From positions 125,804 to 189,803 of the forward strand of contig MNCI01029550.1 in the NCBI GenBank assembly GCA_015680685.1: 64,000 nt of DNA. Reading direction: 5' to 3'. Shown one piece after another: positions 22,230 to 35,095 of this stretch; the stretch's first letter is position 1; the number at the start of each line of letters is the position of its first letter. The notes below the pieces were generated by a model. That model was not told the origin of the DNA. It saw only the letters and a list, made by a program, of their open reading frames with translations, and ran no database searches. Source of the DNA: Gnetum montanum. Its lineage: Eukaryota; Streptophyta; Gnetopsida; Gnetales; Gnetaceae. The translations under genes and the position numbers were made by a program.

Positions 22230-23893
22230 GTGATGGTGTGATATGGAGGGCAACATCGTCTTGTCCCCTGATCAATCTATACCTAGGACGTTATTTCCAA
22301 CTCTTAAGAAGCTGGGCATTCTAGATCTTCATAAGGAATATGTTGTGAATGATTATGACACTAGAGACTACCATCCCACTAAAACACAATGCAAGTGATA
22401 TCAACATCAAGAGAAGCACCTAAAGATATGAAGGAGAAACATTTCACTAATCCCTTTTTCCTACTAGATCAAGATGACAATGAGGATCCTCCCTTTAAAG
22501 GTTCTCAACATGAAGATTCTCCACTCCCTATTATTGATAATGAGGTTGTAACCCTGAGCCTACAATCCACTATTCATAAACTAGGTTTAGGAAAAAGTGA
22601 CAATTAAGGTAGGGACTTACATAAATATCACAATAGCAAGGGTTCTAAGGATGGAGGTCATAATGAGTGAAAACGTGATGGTAGAAACCATGATGGCAAT
22701 GGTGTTCCACCTTCCTCTCCATCCTCTTCATCCAATTTCAAACATTCCTCTTCATCTACCAATTCTCATAGAAGCCACCATCGAAATAAGTGTGATGAAG
22801 ATGATGAACAAGACAATAATGACCACCAAAGCCATCAAGAATGTACAGATGGCAAGAACCATCATAGATGTCATCGACACAATCATGTTAATGAACCTCT
22901 ATTGGTGACTTCAAGCTTGTTCAACATTGTAGAGGAAATAAAGATCCCAATTAGGCATATGAAAGACTGTAGGATCAAGTGCCTAGACATAAATAATATC
23001 CAATGATTTGAGGGGGATACAATTCTAATTCATAGAATCATCTACAAGCTTTCCATGATGCCTGTGCCTTACAGAACATTGAAAATGACTAGAAAAAACT
23101 CAATATTTTCCCTAAGATACTCATTAAGGAAGCTGAGAGCTGGTACCAATCCTTGGAATCAAAATTCATTCATTGATGAAGTAGCATGTTGGATCTATTT
23201 AATGATAAATACCAGATGTACTCTAGAGTGTTTAATCTGAGAAGGTAAATCCAAGGCTAGAAATAGGGAATACATAAACCCTTGGATGCTACCATGGATA
23301 GATACTATTCACTCTTACATCAATGCCTTGGCCATGGTTATTCTCAGAGGGAACAACTTTGCCACATCATAGATGGGCTTAGAGTAGAAACTAGAGGAAA
23401 TCTTGGGATGTATGCCCAAAGAAGATTGTTTAAATTAAAAGCTCAACAAATCTAGAGGTTGATAGAGTAGGTAGCAAAAGAATGAGATGAATTACAAAAA
23501 AGGAAATGTGCACAAGAGTATAATATGGATCCTTCCATCAAGAAATGGGAGGTCTAATTTTGTGATGAGGAGTCACCGCTTAATGAAGAGGTGAACTAGA
23601 ATACCTTGTCCATTCAAAAATCTATTTCTGATATTTCAACAAAGGTTGATAAATTATAGAACTCTTTGGATGAAAAATTCCAAACTGCTATGAAGATTAC
23701 TAAAGAATCCAAAGACCAAAATAGTGATCATAACTGCAAGAGGCAAAAAGAAGCTAAATGTGCCTACCAAAGAGGTAAGGGCAAAGTTGTTGCCATAGAG
23801 GAAGTTGTGGAAACCAAATCTGATGATAAAATTGGTTGTGACATCTATCAATATGAAAATCCAAAGGGGTTTTTCCTTGTCATGTCACACTTA
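22230..23893 (+). pseudogene. gag of element D
   Basis: Broken frames. IEEIKIP-like and CLDINNIQ words (about 22930-23010) align with the PRLDFNNFSKF block of A and B gag. YKLSMMPVP/FHDACALQNIEND and EAESWYQSLESKF (about 23045-23165) match FYDA..WNNIEN and AKVWYRSLKPNSI of the relatives. A Lys/Glu-rich stretch follows, and then GCDIYQYENPKGFF at about 23837, which is the zinc knuckle with second Cys, His and last Cys lost. Many stops and frameshifts are present. Ahead of it (22389-22908) are acidic and His-rich segments with no recognised domain. Confidence 0.6.
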
Positions 23894-24579
23894 TAAGAGT
23901 TTGGGATGTGCACATTAAATCCTTGATTAGCATGTAGGCAAGCATCTAGATGATTGCCTTATCCTCAATGCAATACAAGATAGTTCTACCAATAAAAATA
24001 AGCTTACTACTCAATTGGAGCTCCAACATAACCGTATGAATAATACCAATAGTGGCATCAATCACAATTATGGGGAATGCTACTACCAAGGTCGTAGTAT
24101 CCTTATAGGTAACTAGATCCATACAGGTACTATGTTTAACAACCTATTTCTCCAAGAAATTCTACAAGTCATGCATCATTTAGCATCAATATTACCCTTC
24201 AGAGTACCACTAAACACATTCACCATTGATTCAAGGAGAAAACCCATATATATAGCACCCTCTACATTTGTATACACACATATCTCTACCCTCAACCTAG
24301 TTACCTCCTACTCCATCCATGTAGGGTGAGATTCCTTCATAGTTGCAACAATTAAATGCTACAAGGGCTATTCATTTACAACTAACTTTCCAGCTAATTG
24401 GTTTAGATAATTGATCTAGAAAAAAATCCTTTTTCTATCCAAATAGTCCTCTCCAACCCTCAAAACCTAGTATGGCTAACTACACTACATCTCTAGTACC
24501 TTCATCCTCTACATCAAATACCTTTGAGTTCCCTTCAAACTAAATACTACCTTAGGTCCACATTATGATGCTAACTCAT

Positions 24580-25081
24580 GTTGTTTCTAATTAGATCAAG
24601 GTTGGCAATATTTCTATGAAAATATTTGACATAAGAAATCCTCTCATTTACCTGTAGATTGCAAGACATGAGCTATGCAAGGCTCTTCTTGATTTTGTTT
24701 TTCGTGTCAATCTCATCTTCCATAACATGTACAAGGCCTAGAACCTACCACCTCTCAAGAAGAGCAACATCTATCTAGAATTGATTATCAATAAATTACT
24801 ATTCCTTTGGAATTAGTGGAGGATATTGTGACCACAATAAGTGAATGGTCATATACTATCGATTTTCTAGTGATCATGGTTGAAAACTGCAAAGGTGACT
24901 TCCCCATCATTATGGGAAGGGCTTGGTTAAGCACGGTTGAAGCATCTATGGGAATAAGGAACCTCTCCTTGGAAATCTTCAAGGAAAATGAATTTGAAAA
25001 ATTAGAGAAGAAGCATATTCCATTCATTGCATATAGTGATAATGGGTGCAATTATGTGCAAAATATTTGGTCCAAGAAATA
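24580..25081 (+). pseudogene. aspartic protease region of element D
   Basis: The open stretch 24807-25081 reads LVEDIVTTISEW, then DFLVIMVENCKGDFPIIMGRAWL. This is the C-terminal half of an Athila-like retropepsin (DV.V.V..W...DF.VI, then ILGRP(W/F)L). Upstream, 24590-24800 is homologous to the same stretch in H but too damaged to show the DTG active site. Beyond 25081 the linker runs on to about 25311, where the inverted D' fragment begins. Confidence 0.62.
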
Positions 25082-25311
25082 GGTATTCAAAGGTGTTTGT
25101 ACATAGTAGCCACAAAACAAGAGGGAATCTAGTGGCTTATAGCTAACTTAGATAGCAGCACATTATGCATGAAACCAATTGAGAGCCTAACATATGCTTA
25201 TGTTGAAAGCATGGATAAACTTGAGCAAGTTCATTACAAACTCTCAAATGGAAAAACTACAAGAGCTCCACTACTACTACAACAAGACATGACATAAATG
25301 CCAATGATGAG

Positions 25312-25460
25312 ATCATATTTATAGGCAAAAGTATACCCTACATCAATGAGGCCTCATTGAAACATCATTGCATGCATCAACAGGGCCTCATTGACTAGGC
25401 TCAATTAATGAGGCCACATCAATGAGGCATTGTTGGCACAAGAAAAAACATGACTCGTCA
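25312..25460 (-). repeat. U3 fragment of the D' 3' LTR
   Basis: The minus strand starts TGACGAGTCATG next to the purine tract CATGGGGGTA (25461-25470). It contains GAGGCCTC and GGCCTCATT words and breaks just past TTTGCCTATAAATA, that is at the TATA box. Confidence 0.75.
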
Positions 25461-25705
25461 TACCCCCATGAATGAATGAAAACTTGTCCTTAAGTTTCTT
25501 TATAAAATTTGGAAGGCATGGGATTATTGATTGATGCTTAACAGGACAAGACAAAATAGAATGAATTGACAAAACTAAGTGCCTAAGTGTACAAATCAAC
25601 ACATTACAACAATTATGGTATTCATGACACAAAATTGAACATCATGACATGACTTTTAAAACTTGGATAGCATGCCTTCTGATGGCATGAAGTTGATGGA
25701 GAAGG

Positions 25706-28546
25706 TTAGATAGTCCTAGTAGGTGGTGGCTCCTAAGGTTATGAGAGACCTTCACTAGCTTCAAGCATGTGTGAAGGTTGAGGTGGCTATGGCTATCTTG
25801 ATATTGTTGCAAATTCTAGTGGGAGGTGAAAAGCATCCAAAAATGCTTTCATTTTCTCCTCCTTACTTCTAGGATCTTGCATCATCCACATAGCTTTGCC
25901 AATGTGGGTTGGAAGAAGCACATCCCAGGGACATGGGATTGTTCGAAAGAGTTCCTTTGCATTGATAAACCAAGCAATGAGTTGCTTGTATCGAATGTTG
26001 AATGCTCTAATTGCATCCTTCAGCTCTTGGTAATCATTCATTCATTTGGCTAAGTTCTCAGTAGTTGATTGTTATCCGTGAATCATGCTCTGAGAACTTT
26101 GAGTTTAGCATTTGTAGTCTCAAGCTTCTGCTTGGTGTCTTTATGGAATTTGAACTCTACCTTGTATAGAAAATATAAGCTAGCCACATTTTTTTCCCAA
26201 TTTTGATTGTGGCCATCATAGTCATCATTACCAGGTTCACATAGCAAAGATTGGCCAACTCCATGTATTCTATCATCTCCTCTACCTGCAACTCCTTTAG
26301 GTAGATCTCCACTTTGTTGTAGGCATCAATCCCATCAATGATGGGCTATCATACTTCTCTTCCTTGTTGAAGTTGCTAAAGAGCTTCATTTACATTTGCC
26401 TTTTCCATCTTGATGTGCTGCTCATTTACTTCCTTTTACAAGTTAATGTGGTCTCCATAGTTATTTTTAAATCTTTCAAACTTCAAAGCTTTATTTTTTT
26501 AGGTAACAATCTCAATGGTAGAATTCTACCAAAGGCATGGACTTCTTCCATGGATAAATTCTAATTTTATATGGCCAATTTCCTTAATTCAATATTCACC
26601 CTAGCAAGCTACTCTTGCTATTAATGAATAAATTCTTGCATTTTTTCTTTTTGGGCATCAACATTATGTAGGCAATTATTTTTTATGGTTAGTGCCTCAT
26701 TCTCCTAGCACATCTAAAACAAGTCCTTCTAAACTAAATATTTCTCTATTTTTGCTACTAACTAGTTAGAGATGGCTATCACCGCTTCCTCCTCAGCCTT
26801 CCTGAATCGTTCTTGAAGTTATTGGAAAGCTTTAGCTTTGGTTATTATTGGGATAAGGAGTGTAGGATCAATAAGATAGACATGTAATTCGACAACCTCC
26901 ATGGCCAAGCATTGATTCTATGCTTGAGCCATTTCAAGTTTCCCCTCTAAGATAATGCATTGAGATCTGACTGAGTTGTGGTGATGTTATCCAAAAAATC
27001 AAAGATATCCAGAATTGATTGTCCAATCCCTACCTATAGATCTAGCAATTCTTCATGCTTGGCTGCACCTAATTTTCTATTGATTGTGCCTATGAACATC
27101 TACACATCTCAAAGTGTAGATACATATGGTATAGATGTCGTAGGTACATTAAGTGCTTTGGTGATGTAGTTAGCAACTACTTTAGCTATAGTCTCTTTTT
27201 CTTGGTGCTACATCACTAGTACAACGACCCCTTCACCTTCCACAAAATGCATCAAAAAGGAGTTGGCATTCATAGATATGTCTAGAAATAAATGGTGTTG
27301 TCATAATGACACTATCACCTCTTGAGCATTGGGATCAAACTTCCTAGGCAACTACATTCATTGGGCAAAGAATATTTTCTCACCCCTTCCCATCTAGATG
27401 ATTATTTAAGTCATCTCATTAAGTTGACTCATCATTGGTTGATACATAGATGAGTCCACACTACTCATCCCTTCATGATACTCTTACTCATGTAAGAGTT
27501 GCTCTTAGATTTCGTGCAAGTGTTTAATGACTTCGTGAGACTTCGATGTTGTCTCTTAAATAGGCTGTGGAGGTGGTGGCTGATCCTCCTCTTTATTTGT
27601 GGTAGGTATTTTCTTTCATGATTTTAGGTCATGAAGATAAATAAGCATGTTTGATTATGTCGTTGGCAAAGCAAATGATTCCTGTCCTTTTACAAAATTT
27701 TCAAATGAGGCATGGAAATGGTAGAGTTTTCTGTGCACATTCATTTTTCTTGAAGTAATTTTTTTACCTCTAAATAGATCAATTATGGAAGGTTTATAGG
27801 AAATCTCCTGCTTAGAGTGGCACATGCTTAGGAAGAAAAGGTGTTCACCTTATTAGGCCTTATCGTTGGATTGAGCTAATAGGCCACAATCTTGATGTAG
27901 ATGCACTTTGTTGGTGTGAGCATGTTGAACTCCTTATGGTCGATTCCCTAACACCACTGAGTCCACTTCTTTTTGGCCTTAGGATCACCTTGTGTTAATA
28001 ACTATGCTAGCTATGTCTCAATATTAGGCAACCCTAGTGCTTGTGCGATAGCCTCAACTAAGTAGGACACCTAAATATCCTTAATTTCTACTATGGACCC
28101 TAACCTTTTGTTGTTCCAAAAGAGATATGTCTCTCCCATGTACCACCCCCATGCAGGGTGATGATTGGCCACATGAACGAGATTTGCAACTATTTTCTAA
28201 CTTCTACTAAATATTTCTCTAGAAATGGTCCAAAGTTTAGTTCTTCAAGAATTAAGTGTTGAATCTCTTTGGGTTTAATGATGTCAAGGAAATTTTGAGT
28301 TAAAGTGACTTCAAGCCTTGGCATGGGTCCTGATGCTTCCCCTTGCTGTTATTGCTCTATTGGTACTTCTTCTTCTAGAATCTACCAAACAGATTTCACT
28401 TCAAGCTCCTCACAAAGAGGGTTTATTGCATGGGTTTCCTCTAGTGGTTCTTAGGCTTATTCTTGTTGGCCCCTTCTAGCTTTGGGCCATTTCTCCCTTG
28501 GTTGAGAGAGTTCTACTTCCTACGGGCATTTCGATCTTGGTGCCAT
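25706..28546 (-). pseudogene. ORF2 of D' copy
   Basis: The ATG at 28546 follows an ATTACAG acceptor-like site and starts MAPRSK. The frame is interrupted by many stops, but the blocks correspond one by one to ORF2 of D and B: the N-terminal plant-transposon-like domain, a long coiled-coil part, a conserved C-terminal block IPCPWDVLLPTHIGKAMW (about 25880-25945), and a PPPTRTI tail with stop at 25706. Length about 2.84 kb, like B. Role unknown; the coiled coil suggests self-association (inference). Confidence 0.68.
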
Positions 28547-28832
28547 CTGTAATTACAATAAGACCATGGGTTAGTAATTTTTTTATAACATAAAATAATT
28601 AGGATACACTTGGCTAAGTTATGATTATGTCTAATTTAATTAATTTTAATCATTATTTTCTTTATATTTTATTTTTAATAAATCATTTTGGAGGATGTTG
28701 GAAGGGTTAACTCTTGAAAATTGATGGTTTTGTATCATTATATTCATTAATCCTTTGGGGGAGTTAGAAAAATTTTCAAAAAGAATTTATCAAAAACCTT
28801 AAGGTTTATGGCCTCCACAATTAAAAGCTAAC
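28547..28832 (-). other. candidate intron before ORF2 of D'
   Basis: TTAGAG|GTTAGC at 28832 and AATTACAG ending at 28547 bracket 286 nt. The equivalent interval in D is 307 nt. Confidence 0.5.
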
Positions 28833-28977
28833 CTCTAATAGCTATAGGATCAAAGAATAGAGTGATTTGGACAAATGGTTGGAAAGTTAAGTTCTTTGGA
28901 AGGTTTTGGGCTCTGAAAAATAGCACAAACTCTTCTTTTGTTATGAGATAAATGATAAAAATTTCAATGTTTATGGT

Positions 28978-29075
28978 GGTATATATAGATTTTTTATGAT
29001 GTGTCAATGGGACCTTGTTGACAAGGCCTCATTGACATGGTCTACTACATTGATGGGGCCTTGTCGATATAGCTA
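28978..29075 (-). promoter_or_regulatory. candidate internal promoter of D'
   Basis: On the minus strand: GACAAGGCCCCATC, AATGAGGCCTTGTC and AACAAGGTCCC repeats, then TCTATATATACC (28978-28989). It is the homologue of 36619-36710 in D and resembles the family's own U3 array. Confidence 0.55.
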
Positions 29076-30640
29076 TTGCCCATTGTTGACTTTATTTGAC
29101 TTTTCAAGAACTTTTAAAATATAAGGATTTTTTGAATGAAATTGGAGTCAAATGGAAGCCCAAAAAGCCATGAACATAATGAAAATATGAGAAGAGGATG
29201 TTGAAGTCCTGAAAATTGAGAAAATTAAGAAAGAAGATGGAAAATGAGAGATCAAGGAGCACACAATGGTTTGCTCAATGGAATATGTAAAGAATAGGAT
29301 TGTAGCAATGTCTAAGGTAAGGAACTTAATTAAACAAACCAAAATATATGCAAGTGGGTGCTTCCCATAGTAGGCTCATGCCCTTATTACCTTTGGATAA
29401 CCTCAACTAAGGAGTTCATGAACCGCATAGTTGATTAATGGTTATGAAAAGTTAAGGGCCAACCAAAAAGAATCTATCCAAGAATTCAAGTACATCAGAC
29501 TAAGACATAGAGCATAACATAGAACCTAGTAATGAGGTGAGTTATGGTAGCATGGATGGATGATGGAGAAGGTGGAATGGAATCCTGAATTGAGGTTATA
29601 ACAAGTCCCTTATGGAGTTTGTGTTCAAGATGACCTGAGAAGATCCATCCTTATTCCAAACAAAAACTAGTCATTTTTAGTGACTTTGCATCACCACTCT
29701 AAGATCAATCCACCCGCTCAAGATATGAGAGTGCTTCCACAAAACAACCATCATTCCATAAAGAGAAGAAAAGAGAAGTAGAAATTGAGAGAGGGCCTTA
29801 GTTAGAGGGAACCTTCAGGCATGGGTGCATATCTTTCTAGTCCCATAACTAGTGCTTATTACCCATTTATTTGTCTAAGGGATGTGTTTTGAATCCCCAT
29901 CATGTTTTTTTTTCTCTCAAATTATTATTTTTTCTCTTTGTATTTTTTTTTGAATTTTTGGATGGGAACCAAACCATGCAAAGACTTTATTTGACTTCCT
30001 AGTAGTGGTTGGAATGGAATGGTAAGAAGTTCATGAAAAACACCCAAGCACTCAAGAAGGTAGAAGAGTACAAAGAGTATTAAGTTCCCTTGAAGTCACA
30101 CCCTCTACAAATTATTGGATCCTCCCCAATTATGGAACTACCAAAATCATTGATTCATTAAAAATTTCTCTAATTGAAGAGACCTCAAACTTCCAAAACA
30201 AGGAAAATCATAGAGTTTATTGGATGGGTAGATGACGTGGACTCACTACCTATTCTATGAGAAATAAACCATGTCATAGTCATCAAACTTCAGAATTCAA
30301 GAATAGAAATCAAACATTGGCAATCACAACATTAAACACAAACCATCATCAGTAAACAACAACAGTGGACTGTGTCTTATGGTAATAAAACACTTTTATT
30401 AGCAAAAATGATGAAAAGTCAAAGTAAAAAAAAAAACAAGGTAAAATATATAAAAAACTATAAAATAATCAATAATGGTTCAAATACACTAACGATGGTG
30501 TAAAATAAAAAATGGTGAAAATGAAAGAAATTGAAAATAAAAAGAAAATTTGCAAAATAATTAAATTGTAAAATAAAAAATGTGGAAAACAAAAAATAGA
30601 AAAATTAAGGAGCTATATGGATTGTTAGCATGGATGGCCA
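29076..30640 (-). other. spacer between integrase and ORF2 in D'
   Basis: No gene is seen. It is homologous to 35,096-36,600 of D. The CATGCACCCATGCCT block lies at about 29812-29840 and the TTAGTCATGGGGGAG word at about 30641-30658. AT-rich simple tracts occur at 30420-30600. Confidence 0.55.
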
Positions 30641-32146
30641 TCTCCCCCATGACTAAGTTGGAAGGAGGAGATCTAAAAAATTGAACATGTTTGTCCATTC
30701 GTTAAGGTGGTAGTTACACTGGCTTGCCTTGGTTCTAGGAAAGGTCTAACTTGTTGGATATTGAAAAATTGCTTTTTATTTCAGCTCTCAAGTTTATAAA
30801 TTAACATGACTATAGAGAAAAAGGTTTGATTAATTATATAAGGTCCCTCCCACAATGTTTGAAATTTGGTCTTTTGAGGTACATGTATGGGATTCTAATA
30901 GAGAAACTTATCTCCTAGTTGAATTTTTACCTTTCATATTCTTAGTTCATAATGTTGCATGTTGAATGCCTTGTGTACATCATTCAAAGATAGGGCATTA
31001 AGGATGATCAATCTTTCTTTCTGTGCTAGACTTAGGTTAAGATTCAAATCATAGGCTATTGAGAGTGTATGGATTTTAGATTGAATTAGGAAAGTTGGAA
31101 GTTTTTCATACACTAACTCATACAGAGAATAGTCAATAGGAAGTTTCCATGTTGAACAATAGTTCTAGAGGGTATTGTTGAGTTTTGTACTCCAATATTT
31201 CCTATATGTGCTAATGATTTATGTTAGTATTTTTGTGATCTTCCTGTTGGTTACCTTTGCTTGATTGTTATCTTAGGGGTGATAGGGTGTTGTTAATATA
31301 TGTTTAACCCCCAAGAATTGCATTAGCTTTCTAAAAGTGGCACTTGTGAAATGAGTTCCATTGTTAGAAATTAGTGCATGTGGCATCCCAAACCTATTTA
31401 CAACATTTTATTATATAAATATAGTAGTAGTGGATGATGTATAATTAGCAACGACTACTTCTTTTGCCCACTTTGTGTAGTAGTTGACTACTATGATGAT
31501 ATATGCCTTTTCATTGCACATGGGTGTGATGGGACCCATGAAGTCAATGCCCCATATGTCAAAGGGATCCAATAGTTGAATCCACTATTGAGAATCTTCC
31601 ATTCTAGCACTCATCCCACCATCTCATTGATAACATTTACAAGATCAAATAAACTGGTGGGCATCCCTAAATATTATGGTCCAATAGTATCTTGCCATCA
31701 GGATTTTTATCGTGATGCATCTTCCTACATAGTGGCCTTTGCAAGGCCCTTTGTGAGCATCATAGAGAATGCATAGTTAATCTTCATCAAGGACACACCA
31801 ACGAATTAGGCCATCGGCACACACCTTATAGAGGTGGCCATCGATTTGCATGCAGTATTTGGCCCAATGAAGAAATTGTTGCTTCTTTCTAAAGTCAAGA
31901 TCTTGTGGCATCTCTTGAGTGAGAAGGTAAGTGAGGATGCCATCATGCCATTTTTCTTCTATGGATTTTTAGTCATTTATTACTCTTGTAAAAGGAAGTT
32001 AGTTTGGAAACTAATTAGAGATTAGGATCTCCTTATTTTTGTTATCCCATCTTAATCAAGATAGGTGGTTAGTGACCACATTCTCAGTTCCTTTTCAATC
32101 TACCATCATGAGATCAACTTCCTACAAGTTCATCACCAACCCTCTG
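30641..32146 (-). pseudogene. RNase H end and integrase of D'
   Basis: The minus frame reads the ENVV.NHLS end of RNase H near 32,080, then an integrase with the GHY...H...C zinc-binding region and WGIDFMGPI with the first catalytic Asp intact (about 31543). A SNNGTHF block follows, in which the second catalytic Asp is Asn. At the third site, normally QVE, the Glu is Lys. The C-terminal GD.VL-type region lies near 30,900. Several stops are present. The lesions differ from those of D, so the two arms decayed independently. Confidence 0.68.
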
Positions 32147-33270
32147 ATGATGAAGATGATGATAGTTATTATGGCAAGTTGGAAATTCCTAATAACTTAA
32201 AGTAGGAGCCCCTAAAACTAAAAACTGTACTGGTCGACATGGAATACACATTTTTAAACAATGGTAAGCTAGTAATAATAAATGCCAATCTTGCTCTTGA
32301 ACAAAAACAAAAAAATAGCTCTTAAAGGTGGTTAAAAATGGCCAAAAACCTTTGCTTGTTCATATCCTGAGCTGACAGGAATCAATCCAAGGATATGCCA
32401 ACATTGCATTTACATTGACTTAGCCATGAAGCTAAGAAGGTAGCCATAGAGATGGTTGAATCCCAAATTGAAGCAAACCATCAAAGAGAAAATATACCAA
32501 CTCCTTAGGGTAGGGTTCATCTACCCCATCATAGAGAATGAGTGAGTTAGCCCACTTGTAATTGCACCAAAGAAAGGTGGCAAGTGGCAAGTCTGCATTA
32601 ACTTTAGGTTGTTGAATATGGTAACATTAAAAGATAATTTTCCATTTTCATTTTTGGATTAAGTGTTGGACACCATATTTGGGCATTGCTATTATAACTT
32701 CTTGGATGCTTATAGTGGCTATAACCAAATCCAAATTAATTTAGAAGATTAGTCTAAGAGAACATTCACGAGTCCTTGGGGGCCTTTTGCATATTGTAAG
32801 ATGCCATTGGATCTATGCAATGCCCATGCAATATTTCAACACTTGGTCCTTAGTATTTTCCAATAGAAAATTGGTAGTGTTGTGGAAGTCTTCATGGAAG
32901 ACTTCTCCACCTATGGAGCTATGTTTGGGCAAGCCTTGGATCGTCTTAAGCAATTACTAAAGAGATGTGTTGAAACAAATGTACAACTCAATTGGCAAAA
33001 GATTCATCTCATGGTCCAAGAAGGCATTATTTTGGGGCACCAAATTTCACAAGAATATATTGAGGTAGACCCAGAAAAGATAAGGGTCATCCAAGGAATT
33101 ACACATCAACTAGAGACAATCAAAGATGTTAGGTTATTTCTTGGACATACTAGCTACTATCGAAAATTCATAGAGAATTTTTCTAAGATCGCAAAGCCAT
33201 TCGTTGGGCTAACAAAGAAATATTCTTCACTCATCAAAACCAAGGAGTATGAACATGTATTCCAATAGTT
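32147..33270 (+). pseudogene. pre-RT linker and reverse transcriptase of element D
   Basis: An acidic start (DDEDDDSYYGKL) and an Athila-like linker (LKTVLVDMEYTFLNNG) lead to SPLVIAPKKGGKWQVCINF (about 32547-32608). FLDAYSGYNQIQI with the first catalytic Asp and MPLDLCNAHAIFQ follow. The catalytic box, usually FMDDFSVYG, reads FMEDFSTYG at 32891-32911, so the first Asp of the pair is Glu. The last 387 bases are open (GHQI...VDPEKI...FLGHTSYYRKFI), the RT connection region. There are several stops upstream. Its beginning was separated from the protease by the D' fragment. Confidence 0.8.
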
Positions 33271-33675
33271 GAAGGAAAAACTCATAGAAACTCTAATTCT
33301 ATGGGCACTAGACTAGACAAGACCATTTCATTTAATGATGGATGCATCTAATTATGCTTATGACCATATTACATCCATTGCATGAGCCAAAGCATTGTGG
33401 GTGCATAGCTAATTTACACCACAACTAAAAAAGAACTCATGGTTGTGGTGTTTACTCTCAGGAAGTTCAAGCACTATGTGCTTGGCTATAAAGTATTTGT
33501 GAACAAAAACCACAGTACCATCTACTTTCTGATGAACAAGATGATAGTGAGTCCTTGTATCATATGGTGGCTTGTGATTTTGCAAGAATTTGATCAGACT
33601 GAGAATGTGGTTGCTAACCACCTCTCTCAATTAGGATGGTATAACAAAGAGAAGGAAAATCCAATCTTTAATTAG
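33271..33675 (+). pseudogene. RNase H of element D
   Basis: RPFHLMMDASNYA carries the first catalytic Asp. After a short deletion or frame change the reading continues KKELMVVVFTLRKFKHYVLGYKVFV (second acidic residue) and ENVVANHLSQL. A short piece before ENVV that is present in D' is missing here. Stops at several sites; inactive. Confidence 0.72.
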
Positions 33676-35095
33676 TTTCTAGACAAATTTCTCTCTATAG
33701 GAGTAATAAATGACCAAGAGCCCAAAAAAATAAAATGGTACGATAGCATCTTCAATTACCTTCTCACTCAAGATATGACACAAGATCTTAACTTTAGAAA
33801 GAAGCAACAATTTCTTCATTGAACCAAATACTTCATGGAAATCAATGGTTATCTCTATAAGGTGTGTGTTGATGGCCTAATTCATTGATGTGTCCCTAAT
33901 GAAGATCAACTACTCATTCTCTAGGATGCTTAAAAAGGGCCTTGTGGAGGCCACTATGTCGGGAGATGCACAGCCATAAAAATCCTAATGGTAGGATACT
34001 ATTGGCCTACAATATTTAGGGATGCCCACTAGTTTGTCTGATCTTGTGAACATTGTCAATGAGATGGTGGGATGATTGTTCAAATGGAAGATCCTAAACA
34101 GTGAATTCAACCACTGGAACCATTTGATATATAGGGCATTAACTTCATGGGTCCCATCACACCCATGTCCAATAGAAAGGCATATATCATTGTAGTAGTT
34201 GACTACTGCACAAAGTGGGCAGAAGTAGTGGCCATTGTTAACTATACAACATCCACTACTACTAGATTTATATAAAAAAAAGTTGTAAATAGGTTTGTGA
34301 TGCCATGTGTACTAATTTTTGATAATGGAACTCATTTCATAGGTGCCACTTGTAGAAATTTGATGCAATTCTTGGGGGTTAAACATAAATTAACAACACC
34401 CCATCACCCCCAAGCTAATAGTCAAGTAGAGGTAATGAACAAGGAAATCACAAAAATCCTAACATGAACCATTAGTAAATATAAAAAATATTGGAGTAAA
34501 AAACTCAAAATGCCCTTTGGACCTACTATTAAACATGGAAACTTCCTATTGGCTATTCTTCCTACGAGTTAGTATACAGAAAACTTCCAATGCTTTCGAT
34601 TCAATTTGAACTTTGTACACTCTCAACAACTTGTGATCTAAATCTTGACCTATGTCTAGCATAGAAAGAAAGATTGATCAACCTCAATATGCTTGATGAA
34701 AATTGATTGGTTGCCCTATCTTTGAACAAGGTACACAAGGCATTCAACAAGCAATGTCATGACCTAAGAATACGAAGGGTAAATCTTCAACCCGGAGATA
34801 AGGTTCTCTATTGAAATCCCACATATGTATCCCAAAAGAACAAATTACAAATGTTGTGGGAGGGATCTTATATAATTGATCAGGCCTTTTCCTCTAGGTC
34901 CATATTAATTTACAAACCTAAGAGCCAAAATAAAAGGCAGTTGGTCAACATACAACAAGTGAATCCTTTCTTAGAACTAAGACAAGCTTGTGTAACTACC
35001 ACCATAATGGATGGACAACTATGCTCAATTTTTCAAATATCCTCCTTCCAAATTAGTCATGGGGGAGATGTTCATCCCTGCTACCAATCCATATC
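33676..35095 (+). pseudogene. integrase of element D
   Basis: The zinc-binding region reads GGHYVGR..., DAH, SCEHCQ (H-H-C-C present). The core has GINFMGPITPMSNRKAYI with the first catalytic Asp changed to Asn (34141-34143). Next come FDNGTHF with the second Asp kept and NSQVEVMNKEI with the Glu kept. The C-terminal region has LQPGDKVLY and WEGSYII. Stops are scattered. The tail near 35,050 carries the TTAGTCATGGGGGAG word seen elsewhere in this group. Confidence 0.78.

Larger units (their letters stand above)
25312..32146 (-). mobile_element. D': inverted, doubly truncated copy of a D-family element
   Basis: On the minus strand this runs from the end of RNase H (32,146) through integrase, spacer, internal promoter, ORF2 and purine tract into U3. 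It stops at the U3 TATA region near 25,312. Both ends are truncated and no duplication of the usual kind is visible. It mirrors 33,570-39,995 of the plus strand, forming a long imperfect palindrome. The two arms differ at many sites and by small indels, so they come from separate old copies or an old event. Confidence 0.78.
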
